32,535 bases of DNA, taken from Bacteroidales bacterium (GTDB lineage Bacteria; Bacteroidota; Bacteroidia; Bacteroidales; F082). Shown in pieces: positions 16,912-25,102 of the stretch. The position numbers and the translations under genes were made by a program. The stretch lies in NCBI GenBank assembly GCA_023229245.1, contig JALNZU010000034.1:1-32535 (forward strand), read 5' to 3'. Numbering within the stretch: the stretch's first letter is position 1; each line of letters starts with the position of its first letter. The notes under the pieces were generated by a model that saw only the letters and a program-made list of their open reading frames with translations, did no database searches and was not told the origin of the DNA.

Positions 16912-17544
16912 ATGAACAAGAAAGTGAACCTATTACAATTTCCCGAATTGCCATATGCGTTTGATGCATTAGAACCCCATATCGATGCGATGACTATGGA
17001 GATTCATTATACAAGGCATCATAAAGCCTATTTTGATAACCTGCAAGCAGCTGTGAAAGATAGCAATATGGCGGAGATGAATTTTATTGAGCTGTTGAAA
17101 AACATCAGTTCATTCCCGGTAGCTGTTAGAAACAACGGAGGAGGACATTTCAATCATACTTTATTCTGGAAGATCATGTCGGCTAACGGAGGTGGCAAGC
17201 CTACCGGAGCTTTGATGGATGCCATTCAAGGGCAGTTTGGCTCGTTTGAGAAGTTTCAAGAACAATTCAGTAATGCAGCAAAAACACGCTTTGGAAGCGG
17301 ATGGGCATGGCTGAGCTTGAAAGACGACAAAAGTTTGGCAGTATGCTCCACACCAAATCAGGATAACCCATTGATGGATGTGGCTGAATGTAAAGGACAA
17401 CCGGTCATGGGCTTAGACGTGTGGGAGCATGCATATTATCTGAAATATCAAAACAAACGACCTGATTATGTGCAAGCATTTTGGAATGTTGTTGACTGGA
17501 ATGCGGTAGCCGGAAATTACAAAGCAGCTCTTAATCGATTATAA
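16912..17544 (+). CDS. sodA: Superoxide dismutase, Mn-type by sequence
   Basis: This 210-residue enzyme dismutates superoxide to oxygen and peroxide. The four metal ligands are visible as H32 (IHYTRHH), H82 (FNHTLFW), D169 and H173 (LDVWEHAYY). The second-shell pattern is that of Mn enzymes: Gly in NNGGGHFNH (near 77) and Gln in TPNQDNP (Q150). Fe-type enzymes place the Gln in the equivalent of the first site. The sequence therefore favours Mn, although cambialistic use cannot be ruled out. There is no signal peptide, so it acts in the cytoplasm. It lies 94 bp after the TonB receptor gene with no clear terminator between, so read-through is possible. A terminator follows the gene. Confidence 0.96.
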   Translation: MNKKVNLLQFPELPYAFDALEPHIDAMTMEIHYTRHHKAYFDNLQAAVKDSNMAEMNFIELLKNISSFPVAVRNNGGGHFNHTLFWKIMSANGGGKPTGALMDAIQGQFGSFEKFQEQFSNAAKTRFGSGWAWLSLKDDKSLAVCSTPNQDNPLMDVAECKGQPVMGLDVWEHAYYLKYQNKRPDYVQAFWNVVDWNAVAGNYKAALNRL

Positions 17545-17562
17545 AACTTTTTGATCAGGTAT

Positions 17563-17595
17563 AAAAAAAAGCGCCCTTATTAAGGCGCTTTTTTT
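17563..17595. terminator. Bidirectional terminator between sodA and rocD
   Basis: The 12-bp perfect stem AAAAAAAGCGCC / GGCGCTTTTTTT (17564-17575 with 17584-17595) and 8-nt loop have an A tract on one side and a T tract on the other. It can serve both convergent genes. Confidence 0.92.
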
Positions 17596-17602
17596 GGTGC
17601 TA

Positions 17603-18838
17603 TCAAGCTTTATACTCTTTGAACACCGTTTTGATCCGGTTGAGTGCTTCCCGAAGGTCTGTCTCAGAAATAATTAAAGGAGGTGCAAAACGGATGATAT
17701 TTCCATGTGTAGGTTTTGCTAATACGCCGGCCTTTGCCATATCTATACACAGATTCCACGCCGTAGCACTGTCTGGGCTATCGTTTATCACTACTGCATT
17801 GAGAAGCCCTTTACCTCTTACGTTGGAGATCAGATCGCATTCGTTGGACAACTGATTCATCTCTTGACGGAATATTTTCCCCAATGTTTCAGCCCTCTCG
17901 GCTAAATTTTCTTTTTTTACTACTTCCAGGGCTGCAATAGCTACTCTGGCTGCTACCGGATTGCCACCGAAAGTGCTGCCATGCTCACCAGGCTTGATAC
18001 ACATCATGATGTCATCATCAGCTAAGACTGCCGATACAGGATAAACACCTCCCGACAGAGCCTTACCTAGTATAAGTATATCAGGGCGTACATCTTCGTG
18101 TTCGCAGGCAATCATTTTGCCGGTACGGGCAATACCTGTCTGTATCTCATCAGCTATGAACAGTACATTGTGTGCCTTACATAGCTCGGCTGCCTGTTGC
18201 AGGTATCCCTCATCAGGTACATACACACCGGCTTCACCTTGAATGGGTTCTAATAAAAATCCGGCAACATCAGGCTCTTGCAGCGCTTCCTTAAGCGCAT
18301 CAATATCATTATATGGAATCGTGATAAACCCCGGGGTATATGGTCCGAAATCCTTACGCGCGCTAAGGTCAGTCGAAATACTTACTATAGTGATCGTACG
18401 ACCGTGGAAATTATTTTCGCATACAATAATTTTTGCTTGGTTCTCTGCAATACCCTTTTTCATATATGCCCATTTCCTACAAAGTTTGAGAGCTGTCTCA
18501 ACTCCTTCGGCACCTGTATTCATCGGCAACACCTTGTCGAAGCCAAAAGTAGAGGTCATATACTTTTCAAATACGCCAAGTGCATCATTGTAAAAAGCAC
18601 GGGAAGTAAGGGTTAAGACTTGAATTTGATCCGACATGGCTTTGATGATATCCGGATGACAATGCCCTTGATTGACGGCTGAATAAGCAGAAAGAAAATC
18701 AAAATATTCCTTTCCTTCAGCATCCCATACACGAGCCCCTTTACCCCTTGATAAAACTACGGGAAGCGGCTTATAATTATGTGCACCAAATTGGTTTTCA
18801 AGTTCGATGGCTTTAGCAGAAGAAATTTTTTCAGTCAT
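17603..18838 (-). CDS. rocD: Ornithine--oxo-acid aminotransferase
   Basis: A 411-residue class III, PLP-dependent aminotransferase that transfers the delta-amino group of ornithine to 2-oxoglutarate, giving glutamate 5-semialdehyde and glutamate in arginine/proline metabolism. The pyridoxal-phosphate Lys is K259 in LILGKALSGG, with DEIQTG (230-235), NTGAE (107-111) and GSTFGGNP (287-294) as other cofactor-site motifs. The N-terminus (AIELENQFGAHNYKPLPVVLSRG) is the hallmark of RocD/OAT rather than acetylornithine aminotransferase. The gene shares a direction with the downstream-facing phospholipase D gene but has its own putative promoter and ends at a shared terminator. Confidence 0.95.
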   Translation of the reverse strand: MTEKISSAKAIELENQFGAHNYKPLPVVLSRGKGARVWDAEGKEYFDFLSAYSAVNQGHCHPDIIKAMSDQIQVLTLTSRAFYNDALGVFEKYMTSTFGFDKVLPMNTGAEGVETALKLCRKWAYMKKGIAENQAKIIVCENNFHGRTITIVSISTDLSARKDFGPYTPGFITIPYNDIDALKEALQEPDVAGFLLEPIQGEAGVYVPDEGYLQQAAELCKAHNVLFIADEIQTGIARTGKMIACEHEDVRPDILILGKALSGGVYPVSAVLADDDIMMCIKPGEHGSTFGGNPVAARVAIAALEVVKKENLAERAETLGKIFRQEMNQLSNECDLISNVRGKGLLNAVVINDSPDSATAWNLCIDMAKAGVLAKPTHGNIIRFAPPLIISETDLREALNRIKTVFKEYKA

Positions 18839-18886
18839 AATAATGTGAAGTTATGTGATTTGTTAAAATATTAACATTAAGAATTG

Positions 18887-18917
18887 CAAAAATACAGTTT
18901 TATTTGCTGGCTTAAAA
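18887..18917 (-). promoter_or_regulatory. Putative rocD promoter
   Basis: On the minus strand TATTTTTG (18894-18887) matches the -7 consensus exactly, with TTTT at 18917-18914 at a 19-bp spacing (TTTG expected). Confidence 0.5.
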
Positions 18918-18969
18918 GCCTCCATCTATATAAAAATCGAATGTATATCCGGCTGATATTTCCTGCATT

Positions 18970-20046
18970 TTATAGTAGATGGCGAAATGGCAGCAGCATA
19001 TACTCAAAGAGTCGGTTGATGAGTGGGCGATGTCTCCATCGGTCATAGTTGAACGGCTCGGTTTGCTCTAAACTGACTGCAATATGCCGGTTGATTTGTT
19101 CAGCTATAGAACCATCATTCCCTATCAGCATGATCTCGTGCATATACCGGAAGCTTCGATAATCGAAATTTGATGACCCTATAGCAAATACCGATTCATC
19201 AACCAACATGAATTTTGCATGTAGATTATGGGGCAGATATAACAGAAACTGAACCCCTTTCAGATGCATATTACCTAAATATTTGTTGCGTAAGATATCT
19301 ACCAATCCCACGTCAGACCGTTTGGGAATAAGTACCTTCACATCCACCCCGCGAGCAGATGCGTTTGTCAACGCTCTACGAAGTTTATAGCCCGGCAGAA
19401 AATATGGCGTTACTATAGTTACCGAATGATCAGCCTTGTTGGTGAGCAGTATAAACCTACGCATAATACGTTGCTTGGTGATAGAAGGCATATCACGGAC
19501 TATCTCGAAATCGGCATGCCGGATCAACCGGATATAATTGGATTTGGTAAATACATATTTGTTGTAGATGCTGAAATCTTGTTTGAACACCTTTTTAAAA
19601 GCTAAGCTGATAGGTGATTTCATCCGTAAAACCGATTCCCGCCAGTTGAGATTGTATCCCGTCAGATTGGATGATCCGATATACGTGATCTCATCGTCTA
19701 TTATCATTATCTTTCGATGATTACGTCTATGGCTACGGGTAAACATATCGAAGTTAAGACGAATTTTCTCGAAAAATCGTACCTCACCGCCATGACGTAC
19801 CAACTCATCAAAAAAATTACGGCTTACAGAAACACCTCCCCAGGCATCAACTAACAGCTTCACTTCTATCCCTTTTTTGACCTTTTTAATTAATGCATCC
19901 CTGAAACGAGCACCTATTATATCATTACCAACCCTGTAAGTCTCAATATAAATATAATGGCATGCATTCTCAATATCGTCTATCATCGCATTAAAATATC
20001 GGATTGGATCAGAAAACAAATGATAGGGTTCTATAATGGGATACAT
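18970..20046 (-). CDS. Cardiolipin-synthase-like phospholipase D family protein
   Basis: A 358-residue protein with two HKD motifs: H110-R-K112-x4-D117 (NHRKIMIIDD) and H276-A-K278-x4-D283 (LHAKFMLVDE). Each is followed by GSSN with the expected spacing (IGSSNLTGYN, IGSSNFDYRS). These define the phospholipase D superfamily, and the arrangement matches bacterial cardiolipin synthases, which make cardiolipin from phosphatidylglycerol or phosphatidylethanolamine. It lacks the N-terminal transmembrane helices of ClsA, so it resembles the shorter ClsB/ClsC type and is probably a peripheral membrane protein. A -7 box lies 26 bp upstream of the ATG. A nuclease or other PLD activity is less likely but possible. 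Confidence 0.85.
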   Translation of the reverse strand: MYPIIEPYHLFSDPIRYFNAMIDDIENACHYIYIETYRVGNDIIGARFRDALIKKVKKGIEVKLLVDAWGGVSVSRNFFDELVRHGGEVRFFEKIRLNFDMFTRSHRRNHRKIMIIDDEITYIGSSNLTGYNLNWRESVLRMKSPISLAFKKVFKQDFSIYNKYVFTKSNYIRLIRHADFEIVRDMPSITKQRIMRRFILLTNKADHSVTIVTPYFLPGYKLRRALTNASARGVDVKVLIPKRSDVGLVDILRNKYLGNMHLKGVQFLLYLPHNLHAKFMLVDESVFAIGSSNFDYRSFRYMHEIMLIGNDGSIAEQINRHIAVSLEQTEPFNYDRWRHRPLINRLFEYMLLPFRHLL

Positions 20047-20071
20047 GTTCTAACGTATGCTGTTGATTGCA

Positions 20072-20102
20072 CAAAGGTATATCAAGTATGCGATCTATAA
20101 AT
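20072..20102 (-). promoter_or_regulatory. Putative promoter of the cardiolipin-synthase-like gene
   Basis: Minus-strand TACCTTTG (20079-20072) is an exact TAnnTTTG match, with TTTA/ATTT 18-19 bp upstream. The leader would be only about 20 nt. Confidence 0.5.
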
Positions 20103-20121
20103 CAGATCCGCTCCTTTAAGT

Positions 20122-21579
20122 TTACTTTTTTAAATTGACAAGCAGCCTTCGTATGTACCCTTTGTCAGAAGAGGATGTGTTGTAGCTTATTTTGTAGATC
20201 CACCAGGAAAGCATAAACACTAATACAAAGGCTGCAATAGCACCTAAATAATATCGTAGGGATTGAATTTTCTTTTCTAATAAAATTGTTTGATTTTTTT
20301 GTGCTTCAAGATGGCGCATCAAGGTCTGATTCTCACTTTTCCAATCTGTCTCAGATGAATGCATAGCGATCAGCTGTGAATATATGCTGTCGTAGTGAGC
20401 GGTATAAAGTTTATAAATAGATAAAAACCCGGTAAAATCGTTCATGAGCTCATAGTTCTTCAGCATAAGCTCGGTGATGATCGGTATATAGTGGTCTAAA
20501 GCAGCATCTTGTGCCATGCGAAGACTGTTGTGAAGCAACTCATTAGATGTGGGGTATTCCTTTGTAAGATGATAAATTTTGCCTTGTTGATGTAGAATAC
20601 GAATCATTGCCTCTATAGCTTGAGCTTGCTCAAAGATTTGTTGCGACTGTATCAATAAATTCAACGCATCGGCATAATTGCCCTGATCGGTTTGTGCGAT
20701 GGCTATGTTGATCATCACATCGGCTGCAGCCTGATACCATCCGTTATTATACCTGATTTGAAGAGCCTGATTGAAATAGATCAACGCTGAATCAGGCTGG
20801 TTCTTATCGTATAGATAAACTAAACCAATATTGTTATATACTTTTGATAAATGCTCGTTGTTATTGTGATTTTCAAACACTTTGGCAACCTCAAAAAGCA
20901 TGGTCAGGGCTTTATCGTTTTCATCCCATTGCCAATGTATCATTGCAATACTTTGCTGTGCTGTAGCCCAGTAAAAGTCGTTATGTTGCTGATCAGCAAT
21001 GAGTAAAGCCCTGTACAGCCAGTCGTAGGCTTCCGAAAAAGCACCTCTTTGATAATAAGTCTTACCCAAATTCAGGCTGATCAACATGACTAAAGTATCA
21101 TCCTGATGCTTTTCAGCTATCTGCAGAGCAGCTAAAAATTCAGACTCCGCCACCTCTGATTCCGCCTGTTCTAATAGATTATATGCCATATTATTTGATA
21201 TATAAGCTTGCTGTAACTCATTGCCAAGTTGATGATAGATTTCATTTGCTTTGCTATAAAACTCATTAGATAGCTGAAAATCACCTGACTGTCTTGCTGA
21301 ATTGGCAAGGGAGCGATAAATCTTTGCACTTAGTTCAGGCTTGTCTCGTTGGGAAGCTTCAAGCAAGGCCGCCTCACCGGTCTCAATGCTTTTTTCTAAA
21401 GAAACAGTCTGATACGCTTCCGAAAGCAGCAACATAGTAAGGATACGGCTGTCGCCACTTTGTTTTTCTATCTGGTCAATCAAACTGTCAAACGGGATAA
21501 TAATATGGTGTATATCCTGTCCTGCAAGGAAAAGAGGAGATAGTATGACCAGATAAAATAAAAGTCTGAGCTTCTTCAT
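20122..21579 (-). CDS. Secreted/membrane tetratricopeptide-repeat protein without an output domain
   Basis: A 485-residue protein with an N-terminal signal peptide (about 1-20), about seven TPR units between residues 50 and 390 (for example AYISNNMAYNLLEQAESEVA, LISLNLGKTYYQRGAFSEAY, KVYNNIGLVYLYDKNQPDSA), a short coiled coil (about 405-440), and one transmembrane helix (about 443-463). It ends with a 21-residue basic cytoplasmic tail. This is the sensor architecture of Bacteroidota TPR-type histidine kinases and LuxR-type regulators, but the kinase or DNA-binding part is absent. No frameshifted remnant is visible in the 75 bp before the next gene. It might signal through a separate partner, or be a decayed or scaffold form. 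No partner gene lies next to it. Confidence 0.8.
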   Translation of the reverse strand: MKKLRLLFYLVILSPLFLAGQDIHHIIIPFDSLIDQIEKQSGDSRILTMLLLSEAYQTVSLEKSIETGEAALLEASQRDKPELSAKIYRSLANSARQSGDFQLSNEFYSKANEIYHQLGNELQQAYISNNMAYNLLEQAESEVAESEFLAALQIAEKHQDDTLVMLISLNLGKTYYQRGAFSEAYDWLYRALLIADQQHNDFYWATAQQSIAMIHWQWDENDKALTMLFEVAKVFENHNNNEHLSKVYNNIGLVYLYDKNQPDSALIYFNQALQIRYNNGWYQAAADVMINIAIAQTDQGNYADALNLLIQSQQIFEQAQAIEAMIRILHQQGKIYHLTKEYPTSNELLHNSLRMAQDAALDHYIPIITELMLKNYELMNDFTGFLSIYKLYTAHYDSIYSQLIAMHSSETDWKSENQTLMRHLEAQKNQTILLEKKIQSLRYYLGAIAAFVLVFMLSWWIYKISYNTSSSDKGYIRRLLVNLKK

Positions 21580-21716
21580 GAATGCTACAATATTACGAAG
21601 AAAACAATTAAAACCCTACATCTATTTACTATGTGATCCGGAATGAATTTTATTGCTTTAAGCATGTCATATCATAGAGTGTTATCTTTAGTGCACTACA
21701 AGCGCTTTTCAATAAG

Positions 21717-21743
21717 TTGTATGCGAAAAAATCACGTACTTTG
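21717..21743 (+). promoter_or_regulatory. Putative promoter of the yicC-gmk cluster
   Basis: TTG (21717-21719) and TACTTTG (21737-21743) are 17 bp apart; the -7 box is one base shorter than TAnnTTTG. The yicC ATG is only 14 bp after the -7 box, so the leader would be very short. Confidence 0.4.
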
Positions 21744-21757
21744 CCAAAAGCTTTATT

Positions 21758-22630
21758 ATGATACGATCCATGACGGGCTACGGCAAGTCACAACAGCTGA
21801 TTGCCAACAAAAAAACTATAGTTGAGTTTAGGTCATTGAACAGCAAACAACTTGACCTGAGCTTGCGGTTGCCGCCTGAGTTAAAGACTATGGAGTATGA
21901 GATTCGAAGTCATTTTGCCGACAAGCTGCAACGAGGTAAGATTGAGTTGACCGTGACCATAGAAACTGATGCCGGAAGCAATGATCTGCTTGTGGATGAG
22001 CAGATTGCTATGAATGCTCTGATGCAGCTGAAATCCTTAGCTGAACAATTGCAGATCAAGCTGCCAGATGACATATTGTTGTCTCTAATGAAATTTCCCG
22101 GCTTTTTTACAACAGCCGATGTTGAACTCCCCGAAAGTTTTTTAGAACATCTGATAGAGCTGTCCGAAGAGGCGTATAATGGATTTGATACCTTTAGATT
22201 ATTAGAAGGACAGGCTCTTAAAACCGATATGCAGCCTCGGATTGAACAGATATTGGAATTAGTGAATGAGGTGGAGAAACTGGAAACGCAACGTACGGAG
22301 GGTATGAGAGCCAGAATCATGCGTAACCTACAGGAAATAGCTGATCATCCTCGCTTTGATCCAAACAGGTTTGAACAAGAGATGATCTATTATTTAGAAA
22401 AATTAGATATCAGTGAAGAAAAGCAACGGTTGCGACAACATTGTCAATATTTCACAGAAACTATAGACGAATATAATGCCGGAAAAAAACTAAACTTTAT
22501 CAGTCAGGAGATAGGACGGGAAATCAATACATTAGGGTCAAAAGCTAATGATGCCTCTATACAGCGGCTTGTGGTACAGATGAAGGATGAATTGGAAAAG
22601 ATCAAGGAACAATTGTTTAATGTACTCTGA
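21758..22630 (+). CDS. yicC: YicC/YloC family endoribonuclease
   Basis: A 290-residue protein with the diagnostic start MIRSMTGYGKS and the C-terminal family block EIGREINTLGSKANDASIQ followed by a charged helix, at the usual family length. YicC-type proteins have been characterised as RNA endonucleases that act on small RNAs and mRNA. The protein is cytoplasmic. It is the first gene of a cluster with gmk, whose start lies 2 nt after its stop, an association that is widely conserved. An alternative start at the next ATG (MTGYGKS) would remove four residues but also the conserved MIRSM, so the upstream ATG is preferred. Confidence 0.93.
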   Translation: MIRSMTGYGKSQQLIANKKTIVEFRSLNSKQLDLSLRLPPELKTMEYEIRSHFADKLQRGKIELTVTIETDAGSNDLLVDEQIAMNALMQLKSLAEQLQIKLPDDILLSLMKFPGFFTTADVELPESFLEHLIELSEEAYNGFDTFRLLEGQALKTDMQPRIEQILELVNEVEKLETQRTEGMRARIMRNLQEIADHPRFDPNRFEQEMIYYLEKLDISEEKQRLRQHCQYFTETIDEYNAGKKLNFISQEIGREINTLGSKANDASIQRLVVQMKDELEKIKEQLFNVL

Positions 22631-22632
22631 CT

Positions 22633-23211
22633 ATGGCAGCAAATCAGGGCAAGCTTATAATTATCTCGGCTCCTTCTGGTGGAGGCAAAACCACATTGGT
22701 TAGCTATGTACTATCAATGATACCTGAGCTGACATTTTCAATTTCTGCCACTTCAAGGCCTAAAAGGGCTCATGAGATAGAAGGAAAAGACTATTATTTT
22801 CTGACTAACGAGCAGTTCAAAGAGAAAATTATAAATCAGGAGTTTGTAGAATGGGAAGAAGTGTACGACGGACTTTTTTATGGCACTTTGAAAAGTGTAG
22901 TCGAACGTACACTTGACTCAGGGCAGCATCTGATCTTTGATGTGGATGTGATAGGAGGGTTAAATATAAAAAAACAGTTTGGTAATCAGGCTCTTAGCAT
23001 TTTTATCAGCCCTCCTGATTTGTTGATATTGGAGCAAAGACTTCGTAGCCGTTCTACCGATACGGAGGACAGTATCCGGCAGCGAATACAAAAAGCTGCT
23101 CAGGAAATGGAATATGCTGCCTCTTTTGATGTGGTCCTTATAAATGACCAGCTTGATCCTGCAAAAGCAGAGATTCTTGCCATCATTAATAGATTTTTAA
23201 ATCATGTCTAA
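22633..23211 (+). CDS. gmk: Guanylate kinase
   Basis: This 192-residue enzyme phosphorylates GMP to GDP with ATP, an essential step in nucleotide synthesis. The P-loop is SAPSGGGKTTL (12-22). The GMP-binding region includes SATSRPKRAHEIEGKDYYF, WEEVYDGLFYGT and the LRSRSTDTEDSIRQR lid segment. The length is typical. The start follows the yicC stop by 2 nt, and its stop overlaps the next gene by 8 nt, so the three are very likely co-transcribed and translationally coupled. Confidence 0.97.
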   Translation: MAANQGKLIIISAPSGGGKTTLVSYVLSMIPELTFSISATSRPKRAHEIEGKDYYFLTNEQFKEKIINQEFVEWEEVYDGLFYGTLKSVVERTLDSGQHLIFDVDVIGGLNIKKQFGNQALSIFISPPDLLILEQRLRSRSTDTEDSIRQRIQKAAQEMEYAASFDVVLINDQLDPAKAEILAIINRFLNHV

Positions 23212-24235
23212 AATTACATATCCGTTTTTATATAAAGCAGTAGAGTTAGCTGAGTATAAGTCTAATATACTCAGAAGCCTGTTATCGCTACGATGGGTTG
23301 AAAAACGATTGGAATCCCTACCCGACGATCATCTTCTTGTAAAAGTTGATGCCGCAAGCTGCAATCCTTCCGATATTGCCTTTTTGCAAGGTGCTTATCA
23401 GGTTAAAAAGCCTGTGCCTGCTGTCCCTGGATTTGAAGCCAGCGGAATTGTTGTTGATATAGGTGCTAAAGTGCTCAATAAAACATTAGTTGGTAAACGA
23501 GTAGCTTGCTTTACTCAGTCGGATTCATATGGCACATGGGCTGAATATGTGGTTTTGAAGCCTTCTGAAATCCTGTTGCACGATCAACGGTTTAGCGTGC
23601 AGCAATCGGCAGGATTTTTTGTCAACCCTTTTACGGCATACGGACTTTTTGAGTTGGCACTTGAGAAACAAAGCAAAGCTATAGTTGTCAATGCAGCGGG
23701 TAGCGTTGTGGCTTCGTGGTTGCGTGCTTTTGCTAAGCAGTTTGGGTTACATATTATTGGTATTGTCCGGAATAGGAGTACGGCCAGGTTGCTGTCCAAA
23801 AAAGGATGGGAAACAGTGTTAGTCAGTAGCTCGGATGGCTTTGAAGAAAAATTACGAGATGCCCTTGCTGCTTATACTCCAATCATCGGTTTTGATGCGG
23901 TAGGTGGTGAAGCAAGCGGCCAGTTGATACGCTGTTTGCCCGATAGCTCATTTTTAGTGGTGTATGGCGGACTATCCGCCAAAGCCATAGGTGATATACC
24001 GCCATTGAGGCTCATATTCGGAGAGCATACCATACGTGGGTTCAACCTGAACAATTGGTTGAAAAGAGCTTCTACTGAGAAAATTGAACTGGCCGCTTCG
24101 ATGATAACCGAAATGCTGTTGGAAAACAAAGACTTAGTCTCGATACAAGCTGAGGTATCAGCCGAAAATTTAGTAGAAGGACTGAAGAAATATCTTGGGA
24201 ATATGTCCGCAGGAAAAATATTGATACGGTTTTAA
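23204..24235 (+). CDS. Medium-chain dehydrogenase/reductase (quinone-oxidoreductase-like)
   Basis: A 343-residue zinc-free medium-chain dehydrogenase/reductase. The GroES-like N-terminal half has CNPSDIAFLQGAY (53-65) and VPGFEASGIVVDIG (74-87), and there is no set of zinc-ligand Cys/His residues. In the Rossmann half, where quinone oxidoreductases have a glycine-rich A-x-G-V-G segment, this protein reads VVNAAGSVVASWLRAFAK (161-178), with Val and Ala where the two glycines would be. Cofactor binding may therefore be weak or unusual. The ATG lies inside the gmk 3' end (8-bp overlap), suggesting coupled translation. It sits between gmk and nadD, genes often adjacent in this phylum. A substrate cannot be assigned. 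Confidence 0.82.
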   Translation: MSKITYPFLYKAVELAEYKSNILRSLLSLRWVEKRLESLPDDHLLVKVDAASCNPSDIAFLQGAYQVKKPVPAVPGFEASGIVVDIGAKVLNKTLVGKRVACFTQSDSYGTWAEYVVLKPSEILLHDQRFSVQQSAGFFVNPFTAYGLFELALEKQSKAIVVNAAGSVVASWLRAFAKQFGLHIIGIVRNRSTARLLSKKGWETVLVSSSDGFEEKLRDALAAYTPIIGFDAVGGEASGQLIRCLPDSSFLVVYGGLSAKAIGDIPPLRLIFGEHTIRGFNLNNWLKRASTEKIELAASMITEMLLENKDLVSIQAEVSAENLVEGLKKYLGNMSAGKILIRF

Positions 24236-24272
24236 TCAGAAACGGATACAGGGTGAAGTTGACGGAATCTTT

Positions 24273-24304
24273 TTTGTAAGCGTTGTCCTGTCGTTTTAAA
24301 TTAG
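24273..24304 (+). promoter_or_regulatory. Possible internal promoter before nadD
   Basis: TTTG (24273-24276), a 20-bp spacer, and TAAATTAG (24297-24304; one mismatch to TAnnTTTG) lie just upstream of the nadD ATG. The leader would be only a few nucleotides, so this is tentative. Confidence 0.3.
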
Positions 24305-24310
24305 TTATAC

Positions 24311-24886
24311 ATGAAGATTGGTTTGTTTTTCGGTTCATTCAATCCGGTTCATCAAGGGCATATGATATTGGCTAATTATATGCTGAGTTTTGCAGGATTA
24401 GATGAATTATGGTTTGTGGTTTCACCTCATAACCCCTTAAAAGATAAGCAGATACTATTACATGCCTTTGATCGCCTGAAGTTGTTGGAAAAAGCTATTG
24501 GAAAATATCGCTACTTTACAGCCTGCGATATTGAGTTGTATCTCCCGCAACCATCCTATACTATTGATACTTTAGTGAGATTGAGCGAGCGGTATCCTAC
24601 TCATGATTTTGTGTTGATATTAGGAACCGATACATTGGAAACCTTGCATAAATGGAAGAACTACAAGCAGATACTACATTCATATCAGCTGTTGGTATAT
24701 CCTCGTAAAGATGCGGATGGCGGCAAGTTGATTAATCATCCACATGTTAAACTGTTTGAGGCACCGGAAATAGAACTTTCTTCCAGCTTTATACGTGAAT
24801 CCATACGAAATGAAACAGATGTACGATTTATGTTGCCGCATGGTGTGTATGATGAAATCATCAAAAAACAATTTTATAAGTATTGA
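24311..24886 (+). CDS. nadD: Nicotinate-nucleotide adenylyltransferase
   Basis: This 191-residue enzyme adenylates nicotinate mononucleotide to deamido-NAD in NAD synthesis. The nucleotidyltransferase motif is GSFNPVHQGH (9-18), preceded by the first beta strand MKIGLFF. The C-terminal SSSFIRESIR motif is the second ATP-binding segment of the family. Length and start are standard. It follows the dehydrogenase gene by 75 bp with no strong terminator between, so it may be part of the yicC-gmk cluster or have its own promoter. Confidence 0.96.
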   Translation: MKIGLFFGSFNPVHQGHMILANYMLSFAGLDELWFVVSPHNPLKDKQILLHAFDRLKLLEKAIGKYRYFTACDIELYLPQPSYTIDTLVRLSERYPTHDFVLILGTDTLETLHKWKNYKQILHSYQLLVYPRKDADGGKLINHPHVKLFEAPEIELSSSFIRESIRNETDVRFMLPHGVYDEIIKKQFYKY

Positions 24887-25102
24887 AAAGTATGCCATAC
24901 TGGCATTGAAATGATAGCATATGTCAATAAAGCAGTTGACAGATGAAATATAGATCCTTTAGCAAAGATTGTTTCTGGTTATCCTTTTATCCTATCCCGT
25001 GAATGAAAATCAAGTCCGGCTTTAGTATAAATCAAGCAGACTACAAAAACCTTTTAGGCAAGATTTTTGTTAAGACAAATACATCTATAGGAATACAATT
25101 CC

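Noticed and set aside
24899..24925. Inverted repeat ATGCCA-tac-TGGCAT after nadD
   Set aside because: A 6-bp stem with a 3-nt loop and no T tract; too weak to call a terminator.
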